This document shows, piece after piece, positions 34,717 to 44,508 of a DNA stretch of 64,000 bases. Position 1 is the first letter of the stretch, and each line of letters opens with the position of its first letter. Origin of the DNA: Acidovorax delafieldii 2AN (GTDB lineage: Bacteria > Pseudomonadota > Gammaproteobacteria > Burkholderiales > Burkholderiaceae_C); the NCBI RefSeq assembly GCF_000175235.1, contig NZ_ACQT01000001.1:1-64000 (forward strand). The letters run 5' to 3'. Below the pieces are notes generated by a model that saw only the letters and a list, made by a program, of their open reading frames with translations, ran no database searches and was not told where the DNA came from. A program made the position numbers and the translations under genes.

Positions 34717-35349
34717 TCAGGCCGTACTTGCGCGCTTGCTACTTGCCAGAAGGCCGGCTGCGGCAAGGAAGATGACGCCTGTGGCTCGATTGAAAAGCCT
34801 AGCCCTGCGAGGCTTCTGGAGCCATTGCTTGGCTTTGGATGCCGAAAGCGCGTAAATGGTGAGCCAAAGCAGTTCGAAGAATATGAATGTCGCGCCGAGC
34901 ACAAGGAACTGGGGTACCTGCGGCGCACTTGGAACGATGAACTGCGGAAACAGCGCGCCGAAGAACAGTAAAGCTTTTGGGTTGCTGGCACCAACCAGGA
35001 ATCCTTGAGCGAAGAGACGCTGCGGTGTTGACGACTTCACTTCCCCGGAGACTGCGATATCTGAAGCCGAGGAGAGAAGCGAAGAAATGCCGAGGTATGC
35101 CAGATAAGCGGCACCTAGCCATTTGAGCCACGTGAAGAGCAGTTCCGATGCTGCCAGGGCTGCCCCCAACCCCAACGCGGAAAGCGCCATGATGCTCACG
35201 ATTGCAGTTGTACTTCCGAGCGATGCGATCAGCGCTTTGCGTGCGCCGAGATTGACTGACGTGGAAACGCACATCAGGACGCTCGGGCCGGGCGTGACAG
35301 TGAGAACCAGAACCGCGACGACGTAGAGAAGCCAAGTAGACAGAGTCAT
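34717..35349 (-). CDS. LysE/RhtB-family amino-acid exporter
   Basis: ATG 35349 gives 210 residues; the open frame extends another 43 codons upstream, but that part lacks membrane character. Six hydrophobic segments are visible, starting with WLLYVVAVLVLTVTPGPSVL, which carries the conserved TPGP of the family. Later segments include NPKALLFFGALFPQFI and LWLTIYALSA, typical of RhtB/LysE exporters. It exports amino acids or related metabolites through the inner membrane. The gene stands alone and reads opposite to parAB. Confidence 0.85.
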   Translation of the reverse strand: MTLSTWLLYVVAVLVLTVTPGPSVLMCVSTSVNLGARKALIASLGSTTAIVSIMALSALGLGAALAASELLFTWLKWLGAAYLAYLGISSLLSSASDIAVSGEVKSSTPQRLFAQGFLVGASNPKALLFFGALFPQFIVPSAPQVPQFLVLGATFIFFELLWLTIYALSASKAKQWLQKPRRARLFNRATGVIFLAAAGLLASSKRASTA

Positions 35350-35562
35350 AGAACCCAAGGCCAAAGTATTTTCAGATTGTGACGGCAATCGAACGAAGGA
35401 CGCGCCCTCGTCCCAAATGAACCGTGCAGTCACCGGGTGCGACATCCAGGCACCGCGACTGGAAATGCGGTCTGTCATGATCCCACCTCATTCAGTGCAA
35501 TGGAAGTCCCTGACCACCATTGTCATCATCGGTATCGGTTTCTCCAAGAACGTATTCGCCGG

Positions 35563-35905
35563 CTAATGCGTTGATCGGAACGCGTGGCAAACCTCGCCCT
35601 TCAAGGCGGGGAAGGATAGCGCTGAGCCCTCAGACGACCTCGGGAGCTTATGGGGCGCCTGTTTCTGCTCGATGTACTGGCGAACAACAACAGCGATGGG
35701 TGCGCCGCCCCACAGCTTCTTGCGAATGCTCGGATGCCATCGTTCAATGAGCCGGAAACGCACGGCCAGTCCTTGACAGATGGACTGCATACAAGATTGG
35801 CGCAAGTGGCCGGGAATTGGACTGATTGGTTTCGAGGTGGTGAACTCGACGGACACGCCCCGCACCGCGGGAGTACACACCACATGCAAGTCCGAACTGG
35901 TGCGC
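35563..35905 (-). pseudogene. IS200/IS605-like TnpA remnant
   Basis: The minus-strand frame reads HVVCTPAVRGVS, later RFRLIERWHPSIRKKLWGG and APIAVVVRQYIEQKQAP. The end matches the C-terminal helix of HuH/Y1 TnpA transposases (W-G-x-x ... V-x-x-YIEQQ), including its catalytic Tyr. The central HuH motif is not clear and the frame has no good start, so I call it a decayed copy. Partly by-eye recognition. Confidence 0.4.
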
Positions 35906-36305
35906 CCTCGCGTTCCGCGTGCCAAGTTGCTCGGACTTTTCGCAACTTTGTCACCCGGACTCATCGGCATGAAAGCCTACTCAGGCGCTTCCCACTGGGC
36001 GTGAGTTTCAGAAATTCAGCCACACAATGCGCCTGATGGCACCCTAATTCGTCATTCCCTACCGGCCCTTGGGCAAGCGCGGCTGGATGATGCGACCGAT
36101 GCCGCAGCCTTCTGAGAAGCGGTGATCCGCACCAACAAGCACCTATTGGTGAGCTTTATCAGGGACCATAACGCAGGTCCAGGCAAAAAAATCCTCCTAG
36201 CAGATCGTGCAGGAAGGGGCACATTGGGCCGATCGGCCGAAACGGCACCTCAAGGCATGCCAGAACCTTGTTTCGTGCGCCCAAAGACCGTTCCTATCTG
36301 CCAAA
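35906..36305. other. Gene-free stretch before the iterons
   Basis: No supported gene in this stretch; some open frames lack family features. Confidence 0.3.
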
Positions 36306-37570
36306 GGTGAGCTTTTCCGGGGTGTAGGGATAACACCAAAGGTACACCTGCCCAAACTGACCAACAGTCCCAAAAGAGGCTATGTCAAGAATGGGACACC
36401 AAGCCGTGCCGTCTATCGGCAGCACGAACAACAGGGGCGAGCTTCAAAGTACAAACAACCTTCCAACTTCATAGGGCGGCCCCCTTTGCCCGCCATGAAC
36501 CAGTATGTCGAGCAGAAGGACAAACTCCTCTGATAGCCAAACAGACTCGCCATGTCTCCAAGCGCTGAAAGCACCGGAGACCTGTGGCACCATCGATAGA
36601 TCGACGGAAAAGTGAGACTTTACGGGGACCAAAGTAACACCGAGATGCGCGATCTGTTTTCCACGCGTTCTTGGTGCCCAGTCAACAAAGGTGAGCTTCT
36701 ACAGGGAGCAGAAGGCGTGTAGAAGATGACGAACTGTCCGGCAGGTCTATCAACGCACTCAGAGAGGGGGATGTAGCGACAGCGCGACACCAAGTGGTTC
36801 AGCTCCGCGTCCAAAAGGATCACCGAATAGTCCTCCATCAGACGGAAAGGTGAGCCGGAACAGGGACCCAGCATCGCACTAATTTCTCTAGCCCGAGGAT
36901 TGACGTTAGTGATCACTTTCATTGCAATCTAAGCAAACAATGACGACATTTGAAAGGTGAGCTTTCACAGGGACAAAAGCAAGGCACCGGATGTGCAGGG
37001 GAGGGGGCCACCATTTCTACCCTGCGTCCCTTTTAGTTGAATTGGACTGTTGCCTATCTAAGCCTTTGCGGGAGCCTCTTTTCACCTTCAGACATCAGTC
37101 TGTGATGAGACTCGGATCGCCCGGACACGTCGGATACGGCTATCTGCCCAGCGGTTGTACTGGGGGAAAGGGCTCCTCAAGCCTTTGGTGAGCTTTTTCG
37201 GGGACCTTTTGTGTCCTTTTGGCTGGAATGTTCATTGATGCGGAGTTCTGAGGACCGTCCTCACGCAACCCAAGTCTCTGCCAGACGGGCTTCTTGTCTT
37301 TGTCAGCTATGGATTGCTCTGCGCCCAGTTGAGTATCTTTTTGATAAACACCCTTGGAATCCTTAAATACAATTTAAATCAGGCGACATCCAAGCTTGGC
37401 GCGGGGTTCCAAGGAGTTAGGTGAGTGGGTTCAGGGACCATGGTGAGCCTTCACAGGGCGATAGGTGAGCTTTACCGGGGGGAAGTCACTTGATAGGTGA
37501 GCTTCGCTGGGGACCATTGGTGAGTGGGTTCAGGGGCTTGCCCCCCCAAAGGTGAGGCTTTACGGGGGGT
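36306..37570. repeat. Iteron array, replication origin (oriV)
   Basis: At least eleven direct copies of a ~20-base unit with consensus GGTGAGCTTTNCNGGGGAC lie here, all on the plus strand. Starts are near 36306, 36690, 36849, 36956, 37187, 37420, 37442, 37464, 37496, 37519 and 37551, with a diverged copy at 36611 (AGTGAGACTTTACGGGGAC). Spacing is irregular in the left part and tight (about 20-30 bases) at 37420-37570. Two shortened units (GGTGAACTCTC and GGTGAGAGAA) follow near 37895 and 37922, close to the repB start. This is the binding array for the RepB initiator. Half of a parS-like palindrome (AGCGCTGAAAG) lies at 36561. Confidence 0.85.
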
Positions 37571-38002
37571 GACTTGGCTAATTGGTACTTTGCAGGTGGT
37601 TGGAGCTGACGGCATCAGGCTGGCTAGTGGTCTCGCCTAGGCTGACAATCAAAACAAGCCACGCACAAGGACCATGAATCGAGCGAAGCTTGCCGAGATG
37701 GAGCCCCTGCAGCGCAGCAGCAAACCTCAGTTGCAGGATTTGAATAAGGTGTTGTGCCCAGAGCACTTCCGGCTATGAACGGGGATTGATGGTGAGAGCA
37801 AGATGGTCTTTACGCACCAAGCGCCAAAGACCAGGGCTCTTGCGGAGGCTCACCGCTTTCAAGCTACAGTGAAAAACGCGTAACATGATACAAAGGTGAA
37901 CTCTCGACGCCTCCATCGAAAGGTGAGAGAATCACCGCGAAACTATCACCGATAAGGTCGGTCGCGTGGCGGAGCGTGCCGAGCACCGTTCAGGAAAGGT
38001 CG
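37571..38002. other. repB leader
   Basis: This stretch separates the iterons from repB. It contains two shortened iteron-like units (about 37895 and 37922), which would allow RepB to repress its own gene. No gene is supported. Confidence 0.45.
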
Positions 38003-39364
38003 ATGCGGATGGCGAGGCAGAGTAGGGGGAAGATCGGAGAGGTCCAAGCGATCGACTCCAGCGAGCTCCGAGAGTTTCGCAAGACCAATGAGGCCATTGG
38101 CTTACGTGTCGTCGAAGGCAATCTTTCATTGCTTTCGCGCAAGGTGTTCAATGTGATGATGTATCACGCACAGGAAATGAAGGTTCCTGGCCTCAACTCT
38201 CCCATCAATACGCCTGCGTCAAAAAAGTACTTCTGGATTCCACTGTCGGACTTGGCTCGCGATGCTGCCTACGATAGCAAGGACGTGCAGTATCTGAAGA
38301 AGCAGCTAGAGGAGATGCAGAATATCAAGCTGCTCATGGAAAACGAGCGGCAATGGACCAGTGAGCGTCTTGTCTCTTCGGTCACCTTGGTGAATCCTGC
38401 TGGACTGAATAAGCACTCCGGCCAGGTTTGGTTCGGATTTGCATTTCCACCCGAGGTACATGAACAGGTCATGGCTCCGAGCACCTACACGCGTCTGTCG
38501 ATCGTGTACCAGAGTTCGTTGAAGTCGGGATCTGCACTTGCGCTCTATGAGATCTGCCGTCGCTATGCGACCAATCCGTCAAAAGTCACCTTTATTCAGA
38601 CATACGAGCACTGGTATGGTGTGATCACAGGCAACTCCATCTCGGATTCGACGCCTCCGGTCTACAAGTACTTCAAGCGTGACACGATTAAACCGGCCAT
38701 CGCTGAGATCAACGCACTCACCGACATCAGTATCGAGCTTATTGAACATAAGAACGGCCGGCGCGTCGAAAAGCTGCAGTTCAGGGTTGAACAGACAAAG
38801 CAGGCGCAGTTGGAGTTTCCTGCGCCGCCTATCATCGACATGGAGTTGATGGGCAAGGTGATGAAATTTGGGTTCAGCCAGGCAGACGCAAGCGACTTGG
38901 TTGCTCAGCACAGTGATGACATCCTTCGTGCCGCCATCTCTCGTGTTGAGGCGCGTGCGGAATCCAAGGGTATGACACCCTTGGAAACGCCTGCAGGCTA
39001 CTTCCGATGGGCGCTGCAAGACCTTGTTCGAAACCCTGCTGCCGCTCCGGCGCTGGTGGCCCCCAAGTCTGTAGGCGCTACGGCCTCCACCAAAGCAAGT
39101 GGCCGTAGTGTGATGGAGCGATTCTTGGCAGCACGGGCTCAAGAGGCTCTCGGTGTGTACAAAGAGCTGGATGAGCACGAGCGTAAAACGCTTTTCGATG
39201 TTTTCAAGGCTCAGAATACCAACAAGACCGTCAAGCTAGACAAGGGTTTGGATAGTGCTGCAGTCCGTGGAATTTTTGCTCCGTGGTACGCAAAATATCT
39301 CTGGGGTGAGCCTACTGCACAGTCGTTGGCTCAGTTCATTGAGGAGTATGGTGCTGCCAGATGA
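38003..39364 (+). CDS. repB: RepB-type plasmid replication initiator
   Basis: I chose ATG 38003 because AGGA lies seven bases upstream; a GTG at 37976 is an alternative. The product has about 453 residues. The central part shows the two winged-helix domains of Rep_3 initiators: LSLLSRKVFNVMMYHAQEM, then WIPLSDLARDAAYDSKDVQY and later SGSALALYEICRRYATNP with a WYGVITG turn. The C-terminal 130 residues are a less conserved extension. It binds the iterons upstream and recruits the replication machinery. Full length and complete motifs suggest an active replicon. Confidence 0.9.
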   Translation: MRMARQSRGKIGEVQAIDSSELREFRKTNEAIGLRVVEGNLSLLSRKVFNVMMYHAQEMKVPGLNSPINTPASKKYFWIPLSDLARDAAYDSKDVQYLKKQLEEMQNIKLLMENERQWTSERLVSSVTLVNPAGLNKHSGQVWFGFAFPPEVHEQVMAPSTYTRLSIVYQSSLKSGSALALYEICRRYATNPSKVTFIQTYEHWYGVITGNSISDSTPPVYKYFKRDTIKPAIAEINALTDISIELIEHKNGRRVEKLQFRVEQTKQAQLEFPAPPIIDMELMGKVMKFGFSQADASDLVAQHSDDILRAAISRVEARAESKGMTPLETPAGYFRWALQDLVRNPAAAPALVAPKSVGATASTKASGRSVMERFLAARAQEALGVYKELDEHERKTLFDVFKAQNTNKTVKLDKGLDSAAVRGIFAPWYAKYLWGEPTAQSLAQFIEEYGAAR

Positions 39365-39883
39365 GGCAAACATCGGAATTTACTTTGCCTTCGTTTCGCA
39401 TGACTCATGCCTACGGGTCACGCGCGGTTGAGAAGGGCGCTTGAACGTAGCAAGTGTCGTCATGGTCAATCCTGGGTACTTGGATGGGAAAGGTCGAACA
39501 CAGCTTCCTGGCGCCCAACCACCTTGCAGCGGCCACCATTGCCCTGTGAGAGATTGAACTGAAATTAGGGGGGCGCTTGGAATTCTCCCCTCCTGGGACC
39601 ACAAGAGCCGTTGTGGGCAGGATTCGCCAACAAAGGTACCCCGAGACCTTGAAGCAAGCGGGAGTTGTATAGCTTTGCACTTGGCAGGAAGGTGCGCCCC
39701 CGCTCTAGGAATGCCGTCTATCGGAGGGGAGGGCAGACACTGCTCACTCGCTGGTAAGCTCCTTCGACAACCAATCCCACACGTCCGTGACCAGTAGTCT
39801 TGGACACACACTGAGACCGTTGAGCAGCGCAGTGTTCAAACTGCGTGCGCTTCGATCCCCACAACGAGGAGCTTGTTAACTCT
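39365..39883. other. Spacer between replicon and catabolic island
   Basis: 519 bases without a supported gene; minus-strand open frames have no family features. This is the junction between plasmid backbone and the catabolic island. Confidence 0.35.
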
Positions 39884-40576
39884 ATGGCGACCCAACAGTC
39901 ATCAATGATAGAACTCTACCATTGCGTGAGTGCCCGCTCATTTAGACCGCTATGGATGCTGGAGGAATTGGGCATTACCTATCGTCTTCATGTGTTGCCT
40001 TTTCCTCCGCGAGTGCATGCCCGCCAGTACCTTGAAGACAATCCGTTGGGGACGGTACCCTTGATGGTAGATGGCGCTACGCGCATGACGGAATCAGCCG
40101 CAATGTGCCAGTACCTCGCCGCCAGCTATGGCGAAGGGTGTTTGGATGTGCCACCAGGCGACGCGGCCTACGGCAGCTACCTCAATTGGCTACATATGAG
40201 CGACACCACGCTCACCTTTCCGCAGACATTGGTGCTGCGCTATACCTATTTCGAACCTCTCGAGCGCCGCCAGCCTCAGGTTGCCGCTGACTATGCACGC
40301 TGGTTCCTTGCGAGACTGCGCGCCGTTGATGCTGCTGTACAACGCGACGAGTTCCTCTGCGCTGGCAGGTTTACCGCCGCCGATATTGCGGTGGCCTATG
40401 CGCTACAGCTGGCTCAGCACCTAGGGCTAGACGAACAATTTTCGCCAGCGGTCGCCGCTTACTGGCAGAGGCTACAGGCGCGCCCCGCCTTCCTTCGTGC
40501 CATGCAGCGACAACTTCGTTGTGCGGTGGAGCAGGGCGTGGATTCAACCCCTTCGCCGGATCTGCGACCCTCATAG
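39884..40576 (+). CDS. Glutathione S-transferase family protein
   Basis: ATG 39884 gives about 230 residues; the frame is open from 39845. The N-terminal thioredoxin-like domain reads IELYHCVSARSFRPLWMLEE with NPLGTVPLMVDG (cis-Pro) and MTESAAMCQYLA (Glu-Ser that bind glutathione). The C-terminal helical domain contains LCAGRFTAADIAVAYALQLA, the N-capping box of GSTs. It may conjugate or isomerise reactive intermediates, or protect against aldehydes made by the neighbouring oxidoreductases. It is the first gene of the catabolic island. Confidence 0.85.
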   Translation: MATQQSSMIELYHCVSARSFRPLWMLEELGITYRLHVLPFPPRVHARQYLEDNPLGTVPLMVDGATRMTESAAMCQYLAASYGEGCLDVPPGDAAYGSYLNWLHMSDTTLTFPQTLVLRYTYFEPLERRQPQVAADYARWFLARLRAVDAAVQRDEFLCAGRFTAADIAVAYALQLAQHLGLDEQFSPAVAAYWQRLQARPAFLRAMQRQLRCAVEQGVDSTPSPDLRPS

Positions 40577-40656
40577 CACGGGGGGGTATGCATTTGGATG
40601 AGCCAGCCGGTGAGATCAGTACGCCGCGGTAAGCTCTGGGTCCATTTATCGCCGCC

Positions 40657-41550
40657 ATGCTTCCTGACCTCGATTCTTTGCTGCTCTTTAGTCGCGCCGC
40701 AGAAACCGGTAGCCTCACCAAGGCTGCGGAGACACTGCACATCGCTGCGCCTGCTGCTAGTCGCAGACTGGCGCTGCTAGAGCACCAATTTCGAGTGCAG
40801 CTCTTTGATCGCCACCCGCGCGGGTTGACTTTGACCCCAGCGGGGGCATGCCTTCTGGAGCACGTGCGTGGCATCTTGGACGCCGTTTACCGCTCTCAAA
40901 TCGAACTGTCAAACTACGCTACTGGACAGGCAGCGGTCCTGCGCGTATGTGCCAATACATCAGCGATGGCCCAGTTTCTGCCGCAGGATTTGGCCGACTT
41001 CCAGGAGCTGCACCCTGATATTCGACTGGTTCTGGACGAGCAATGGAGCGAAGCGTGCGCCAACACCGTGCGCGCTGCGCGGGCGGACCTCGCCATTGTC
41101 CTTGAAGGCCCGTGGACCAAGGGCTTACCCACTTGGCCCTACCGCAGTGATCGGATCGCTGCGGTGTTTCGCCGAGGCAAGGCCCCTAATGGAGATTGCC
41201 TCGCATTGGTCGACCTGATGGGGCAGAACCTCGTGGCATTGGAAGACCGATCTAGCATGATGCGCTTACTGGCCGAAAAAGCCGCTCAGGCTGGCCAGAC
41301 ATTCACTCTCGGCGCAAAAGTCAAGAGTTTCGAGGCGGTGTGCAGGTTGGTTCAGGTGGGCAGTGGCGTGGGTCTGTTGCCGCTGCGTGCCGCTCAGGCC
41401 TTTGAGATTGCGATGGGGCTGGAGGTCATACCGCTGTCCGACACCTGGGCCGTCCGTCAAATGTCGATTTGCGCCGGCAATTCACAGCCATCTCCGGCGT
41501 TGCAGGCACTGATAGACCACCTGACAAAGGTCGAGCATTCGAATTTGTGA
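40657..41550 (+). CDS. LysR-family transcriptional regulator
   Basis: The product has 297 residues. The N-terminal winged helix-turn-helix (DLDSLLLFSRAAETGSLTKA, then APAASRRLALLEHQF) is typical of the family, followed by a periplasmic-binding-fold effector domain (VLRVCANTSAMAQFLPQDL onward). It reads in the same direction as the aldehyde dehydrogenase 245 bases downstream, so it may control that operon even though the usual divergent layout is absent. The effector is unknown, probably an intermediate of the pathway. Confidence 0.9.
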   Translation: MLPDLDSLLLFSRAAETGSLTKAAETLHIAAPAASRRLALLEHQFRVQLFDRHPRGLTLTPAGACLLEHVRGILDAVYRSQIELSNYATGQAAVLRVCANTSAMAQFLPQDLADFQELHPDIRLVLDEQWSEACANTVRAARADLAIVLEGPWTKGLPTWPYRSDRIAAVFRRGKAPNGDCLALVDLMGQNLVALEDRSSMMRLLAEKAAQAGQTFTLGAKVKSFEAVCRLVQVGSGVGLLPLRAAQAFEIAMGLEVIPLSDTWAVRQMSICAGNSQPSPALQALIDHLTKVEHSNL

Positions 41551-41794
41551 AACACGGCTTTCGCCAATCGGACATTCTCTTGTGGAGACCGGCTGCCGAT
41601 ACTGCGATGAAGGGCACAGACCCGCCATGACAGAAATTATCAGGAGACATCGCATGACCCTTCGCACGATTCCCAGGCTGCACTAGCTCGCAGCGGCGGC
41701 GACATCACACGCCGCGCGCCCCCTCGTCCTCCCCCTTCCCACTGCCCGCGAAATTGACGGGCGGTTCCGTATGCGCCACAGCGCAGGAGTGCCC

Positions 41795-43297
41795 ATGTCT
41801 TCTTCCCCTCTAGGCAACGTGTCTTCCATCGGCATGAATATCGATCAGCCGCTCGCCAATGTGAAAACGATTTTCGTAGGCGGCAGCTGGCGCGCCGCCC
41901 CAGACGGTGCCGTATTGCCCATGCACGCACCGGCCGATGGGCGACTCATAGGCCACATCAGCCGCGGCACCGCAGCAGACGTGGACGCTGCGGTGACGGC
42001 CGCCCAGGCCGCGCTGGATTCACCGGCATGGGGCGGCCTGAGCGCAGTGCAGCGTGGACGCCTGCTGATGGCGCTTTCGCGGCGGGTTCAGGAAGAGGTG
42101 GAGCGCCTGGCTTGGCTGGAGGCCCACGACACGGGTAAGCCTATCGGGTTGGCACGCGGCGACATGCAAGTGCTGGCCCGTTATCTGGAGTTCTATGCCG
42201 GCGCTGCCGACAAGGTGCATGGCGAGGTCATTCCGTTTGAGCCCGGCTACACCGTCACCGTGTCGCGGGAGCCGCTCGGAGTCACGGCCCATATTATTCC
42301 GTGGAACTATCCTGCCCAGATGTTCGGGCGATCGCTCGCTCCCGCGCTAGCTATGGGCAATGCAGTGGTACTCAAGCCATCGGAAGATGCCTGCATGTCT
42401 TGCTTGGCAGTGGCCGAGCTTGCGCAGGAGGTAGGATTCCCGCCGGGGGCCATTAACCTGGTCACTGGCCTCGGTGCAGAGGCAGGTGCAGCCCTCTCGG
42501 CGCACCCGGACGTGCGCCTCGTCACCTTCACGGGTTCTAGCGAGGTCGGCGCACTGGTGCAGGCAGCCGCGGCGCGCCACCATGTTCCGGTCACGCTTGA
42601 ATTGGGCGGAAAATCTCCCCAGATCGTATTTGCCGACGCCGATCTGGAGCGCGCAGCCGACGCTGTGGTGCGCGGCATCGTGCAGAACGCGGGCCAAACC
42701 TGCTCCGCAGGCAGCCGGGTGCTGGTAGAACGCTCCGTCTTCGCCGCCTTTGCTGAGCGGCTCGCAAGCCGCTTTGCGGCGGTGCGCTTGGGTACGCCTG
42801 AGGCCAATGCTGATCTGGGGCCCCTCATCAACGCTTCACAGCGTGAGCGCGTGGAGCGTTTCGTAGCACAGGCACGCGCAGATGGAATCGCCGTCATCGC
42901 TGAAACGCCCCTGCCGGATGATCTGCCCCCTCAGGGACTGTTCGTGGCGCCAGTTGTCTTCGGCCCAGTTCACGCGCGGCATCCGCTGGCCCGCGAGGAG
43001 GTGTTCGGGCCAGTGCTGTGCGCTATGCCGTTCGAGGATGAGCTCGATGCCATCCGCTTGGCCAACGACACCGATTTTGGCTTGGTGGCTGCGGTGTGGA
43101 CCCGAGATGGGGACCGCCAGGCACGCTTGGCGCGCCGCATTCAGTCGGGACAGTTCTTCATCAATTGCTACGGCGCGGGCGGCGGGGTGGAACTACCCTT
43201 TGGGGGGGTCAAGCGCAGCGGTCACGGGCGTGAAAAGGGCATGGCAGCGCTGGAAGAAATGAGTGTGACCAAGACCGTGGTGCATTTCCATGGATGA
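41795..43297 (+). CDS. NAD(P)-dependent aldehyde dehydrogenase
   Basis: ATG 41795 is preceded by AGGAG at five bases. The 500-residue product has the full family pattern: IIPWNYPAQM (cofactor binding), FTGSSEVGALV, catalytic Glu in VTLELGGKSPQ (about 267) and catalytic Cys in NAGQTCSAGSR (about 300), and EEVFGPVLC near the end. It oxidises an aldehyde to an acid using NAD(P). The stop overlaps the CoA-transferase start by 8 bases, so the two are coupled. It probably acts on the aldehyde made by one of the neighbouring GMC oxidoreductases. Confidence 0.93.
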   Translation: MSSSPLGNVSSIGMNIDQPLANVKTIFVGGSWRAAPDGAVLPMHAPADGRLIGHISRGTAADVDAAVTAAQAALDSPAWGGLSAVQRGRLLMALSRRVQEEVERLAWLEAHDTGKPIGLARGDMQVLARYLEFYAGAADKVHGEVIPFEPGYTVTVSREPLGVTAHIIPWNYPAQMFGRSLAPALAMGNAVVLKPSEDACMSCLAVAELAQEVGFPPGAINLVTGLGAEAGAALSAHPDVRLVTFTGSSEVGALVQAAAARHHVPVTLELGGKSPQIVFADADLERAADAVVRGIVQNAGQTCSAGSRVLVERSVFAAFAERLASRFAAVRLGTPEANADLGPLINASQRERVERFVAQARADGIAVIAETPLPDDLPPQGLFVAPVVFGPVHARHPLAREEVFGPVLCAMPFEDELDAIRLANDTDFGLVAAVWTRDGDRQARLARRIQSGQFFINCYGAGGGVELPFGGVKRSGHGREKGMAALEEMSVTKTVVHFHG

Positions 43298-44468
43298 CTC
43301 TACCAGTCCTCCCAACATGCACGCAGCGTCTGCGCAGCCCGGCCCCTTGAGTGGACTGTTGGTGGTCGCGTTGGAGCAAGCCGTTGCCGTACCGTACTGC
43401 ACCAGCCGCCTAGCTGATGCTGGGGCTCGTGTGGTCAAGGTCGAGCGACCTGAGGGTGATTTTGCACGCCGGTACGACCACTATGTGCACGGCGAATCGA
43501 GCTACTTCGTCTGGATTAACCGCGGCAAGGAGTCGATCACGCTGGATTTGCGCGATGGGGCGGATGCCGCACTGCTGCATGCAATGGTGGCGCGCGCCGA
43601 TGTGTTCATCCAGAACTTGGCGCCTGGAGCCGCGTCTCGTTTGGGCTTTGACAGCGAGTTGCTGCGCCAACGCCACCCCCGTCTGATTACATGCGATCTT
43701 TCAGGCTATGGGGAGGAAGGACCGCTTCGCGAGATGAAGGCCTACGACCTGCTGGTGCAGGCCGAAAGCGGACTGGTTTCCGTCAATGGAGCGCCTGGAG
43801 AGTGGGGCCGCATCGGTATCTCACTGTGCGATATCAATGCCGGCATGAACGCGCTCATCGGCATCCAACAGGCGCTACTGCAGCGTGCGCGCACGGGCCA
43901 TGGGTCGGGTGTGAAAGTGTCTCTCTTCTCCACAGCAGCAGAGCTCATGTCTGTGCCCCTGCTGCAGACAGTGTGTGGTGGTGAGCCTCCTCAGAGGGTC
44001 GGGCTGCGCCATCCCACCATTGCACCGTATGGCGCATTCAGTTGTGCGGATGGTCGGGATATCGTGATCTCGATCCAGAACGAGCGTGAATGGCGTTTTT
44101 TTTGCGCGGTGTTCATGGACGCGGCGAGCATGGCGGACGATCAGCGCTTTTGCACCCTGCCGGACCGGCTGAAGAACCGTGCGGAACTCGATGCTCGCGT
44201 GCAGGAGCGCTTCAGCAGCTTGGCGCATGGCCAGGCCATCGACCTGCTGATTGCTGCAAACACTGCGTTTGCCTCGGTGAACTCTGTGTCAGACCTGGCG
44301 CGCCATTCTCAGCTGCACACGTGGCCTATGCCGGTGCACGGGGCTACTGTGCGGATGCCTGCACCTCCCTATACCACGGAATGGGATCGGGGTGCCTTTG
44401 CCCCCGTACCCGCCGTTAACCAGCATGGTGCTGCTCTGCGAGCAGAGTTTGGCGAGGTGGTTGTATGA
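43290..44468 (+). CDS. Class III (CaiB/BaiF) CoA-transferase
   Basis: This 392-residue protein has the family start SGLLVVALEQAVAVPYCTSR and LADAGARVVKVERPEGDFAR, then ESITLDLRDG and NLAPGAASRLGFD, and the catalytic Asp in MKAYDLLVQAESGLVS. Class III enzymes move CoA between carboxylic acids; the relatives with 3-hydroxy-3-methylglutarate or succinate as partners are worth noting given the HMG-CoA reductase in the cluster. It overlaps the aldehyde dehydrogenase gene and lies 40 bases before the first GMC gene. The substrate is not determinable from sequence. Confidence 0.9.
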   Translation: MDDSTSPPNMHAASAQPGPLSGLLVVALEQAVAVPYCTSRLADAGARVVKVERPEGDFARRYDHYVHGESSYFVWINRGKESITLDLRDGADAALLHAMVARADVFIQNLAPGAASRLGFDSELLRQRHPRLITCDLSGYGEEGPLREMKAYDLLVQAESGLVSVNGAPGEWGRIGISLCDINAGMNALIGIQQALLQRARTGHGSGVKVSLFSTAAELMSVPLLQTVCGGEPPQRVGLRHPTIAPYGAFSCADGRDIVISIQNEREWRFFCAVFMDAASMADDQRFCTLPDRLKNRAELDARVQERFSSLAHGQAIDLLIAANTAFASVNSVSDLARHSQLHTWPMPVHGATVRMPAPPYTTEWDRGAFAPVPAVNQHGAALRAEFGEVVV

Positions 44469-44508
44469 GCCGTATTGGATCCCTCCCCGCGTTGTGGAGC
44501 GTAAACGC

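Noticed and set aside
34215-34775. 186-codon plus-strand open frame
   Set aside because: First half is antisense to the sorting-tag remnant and low in protein character. The middle looks partly real, but there is no start or family match.
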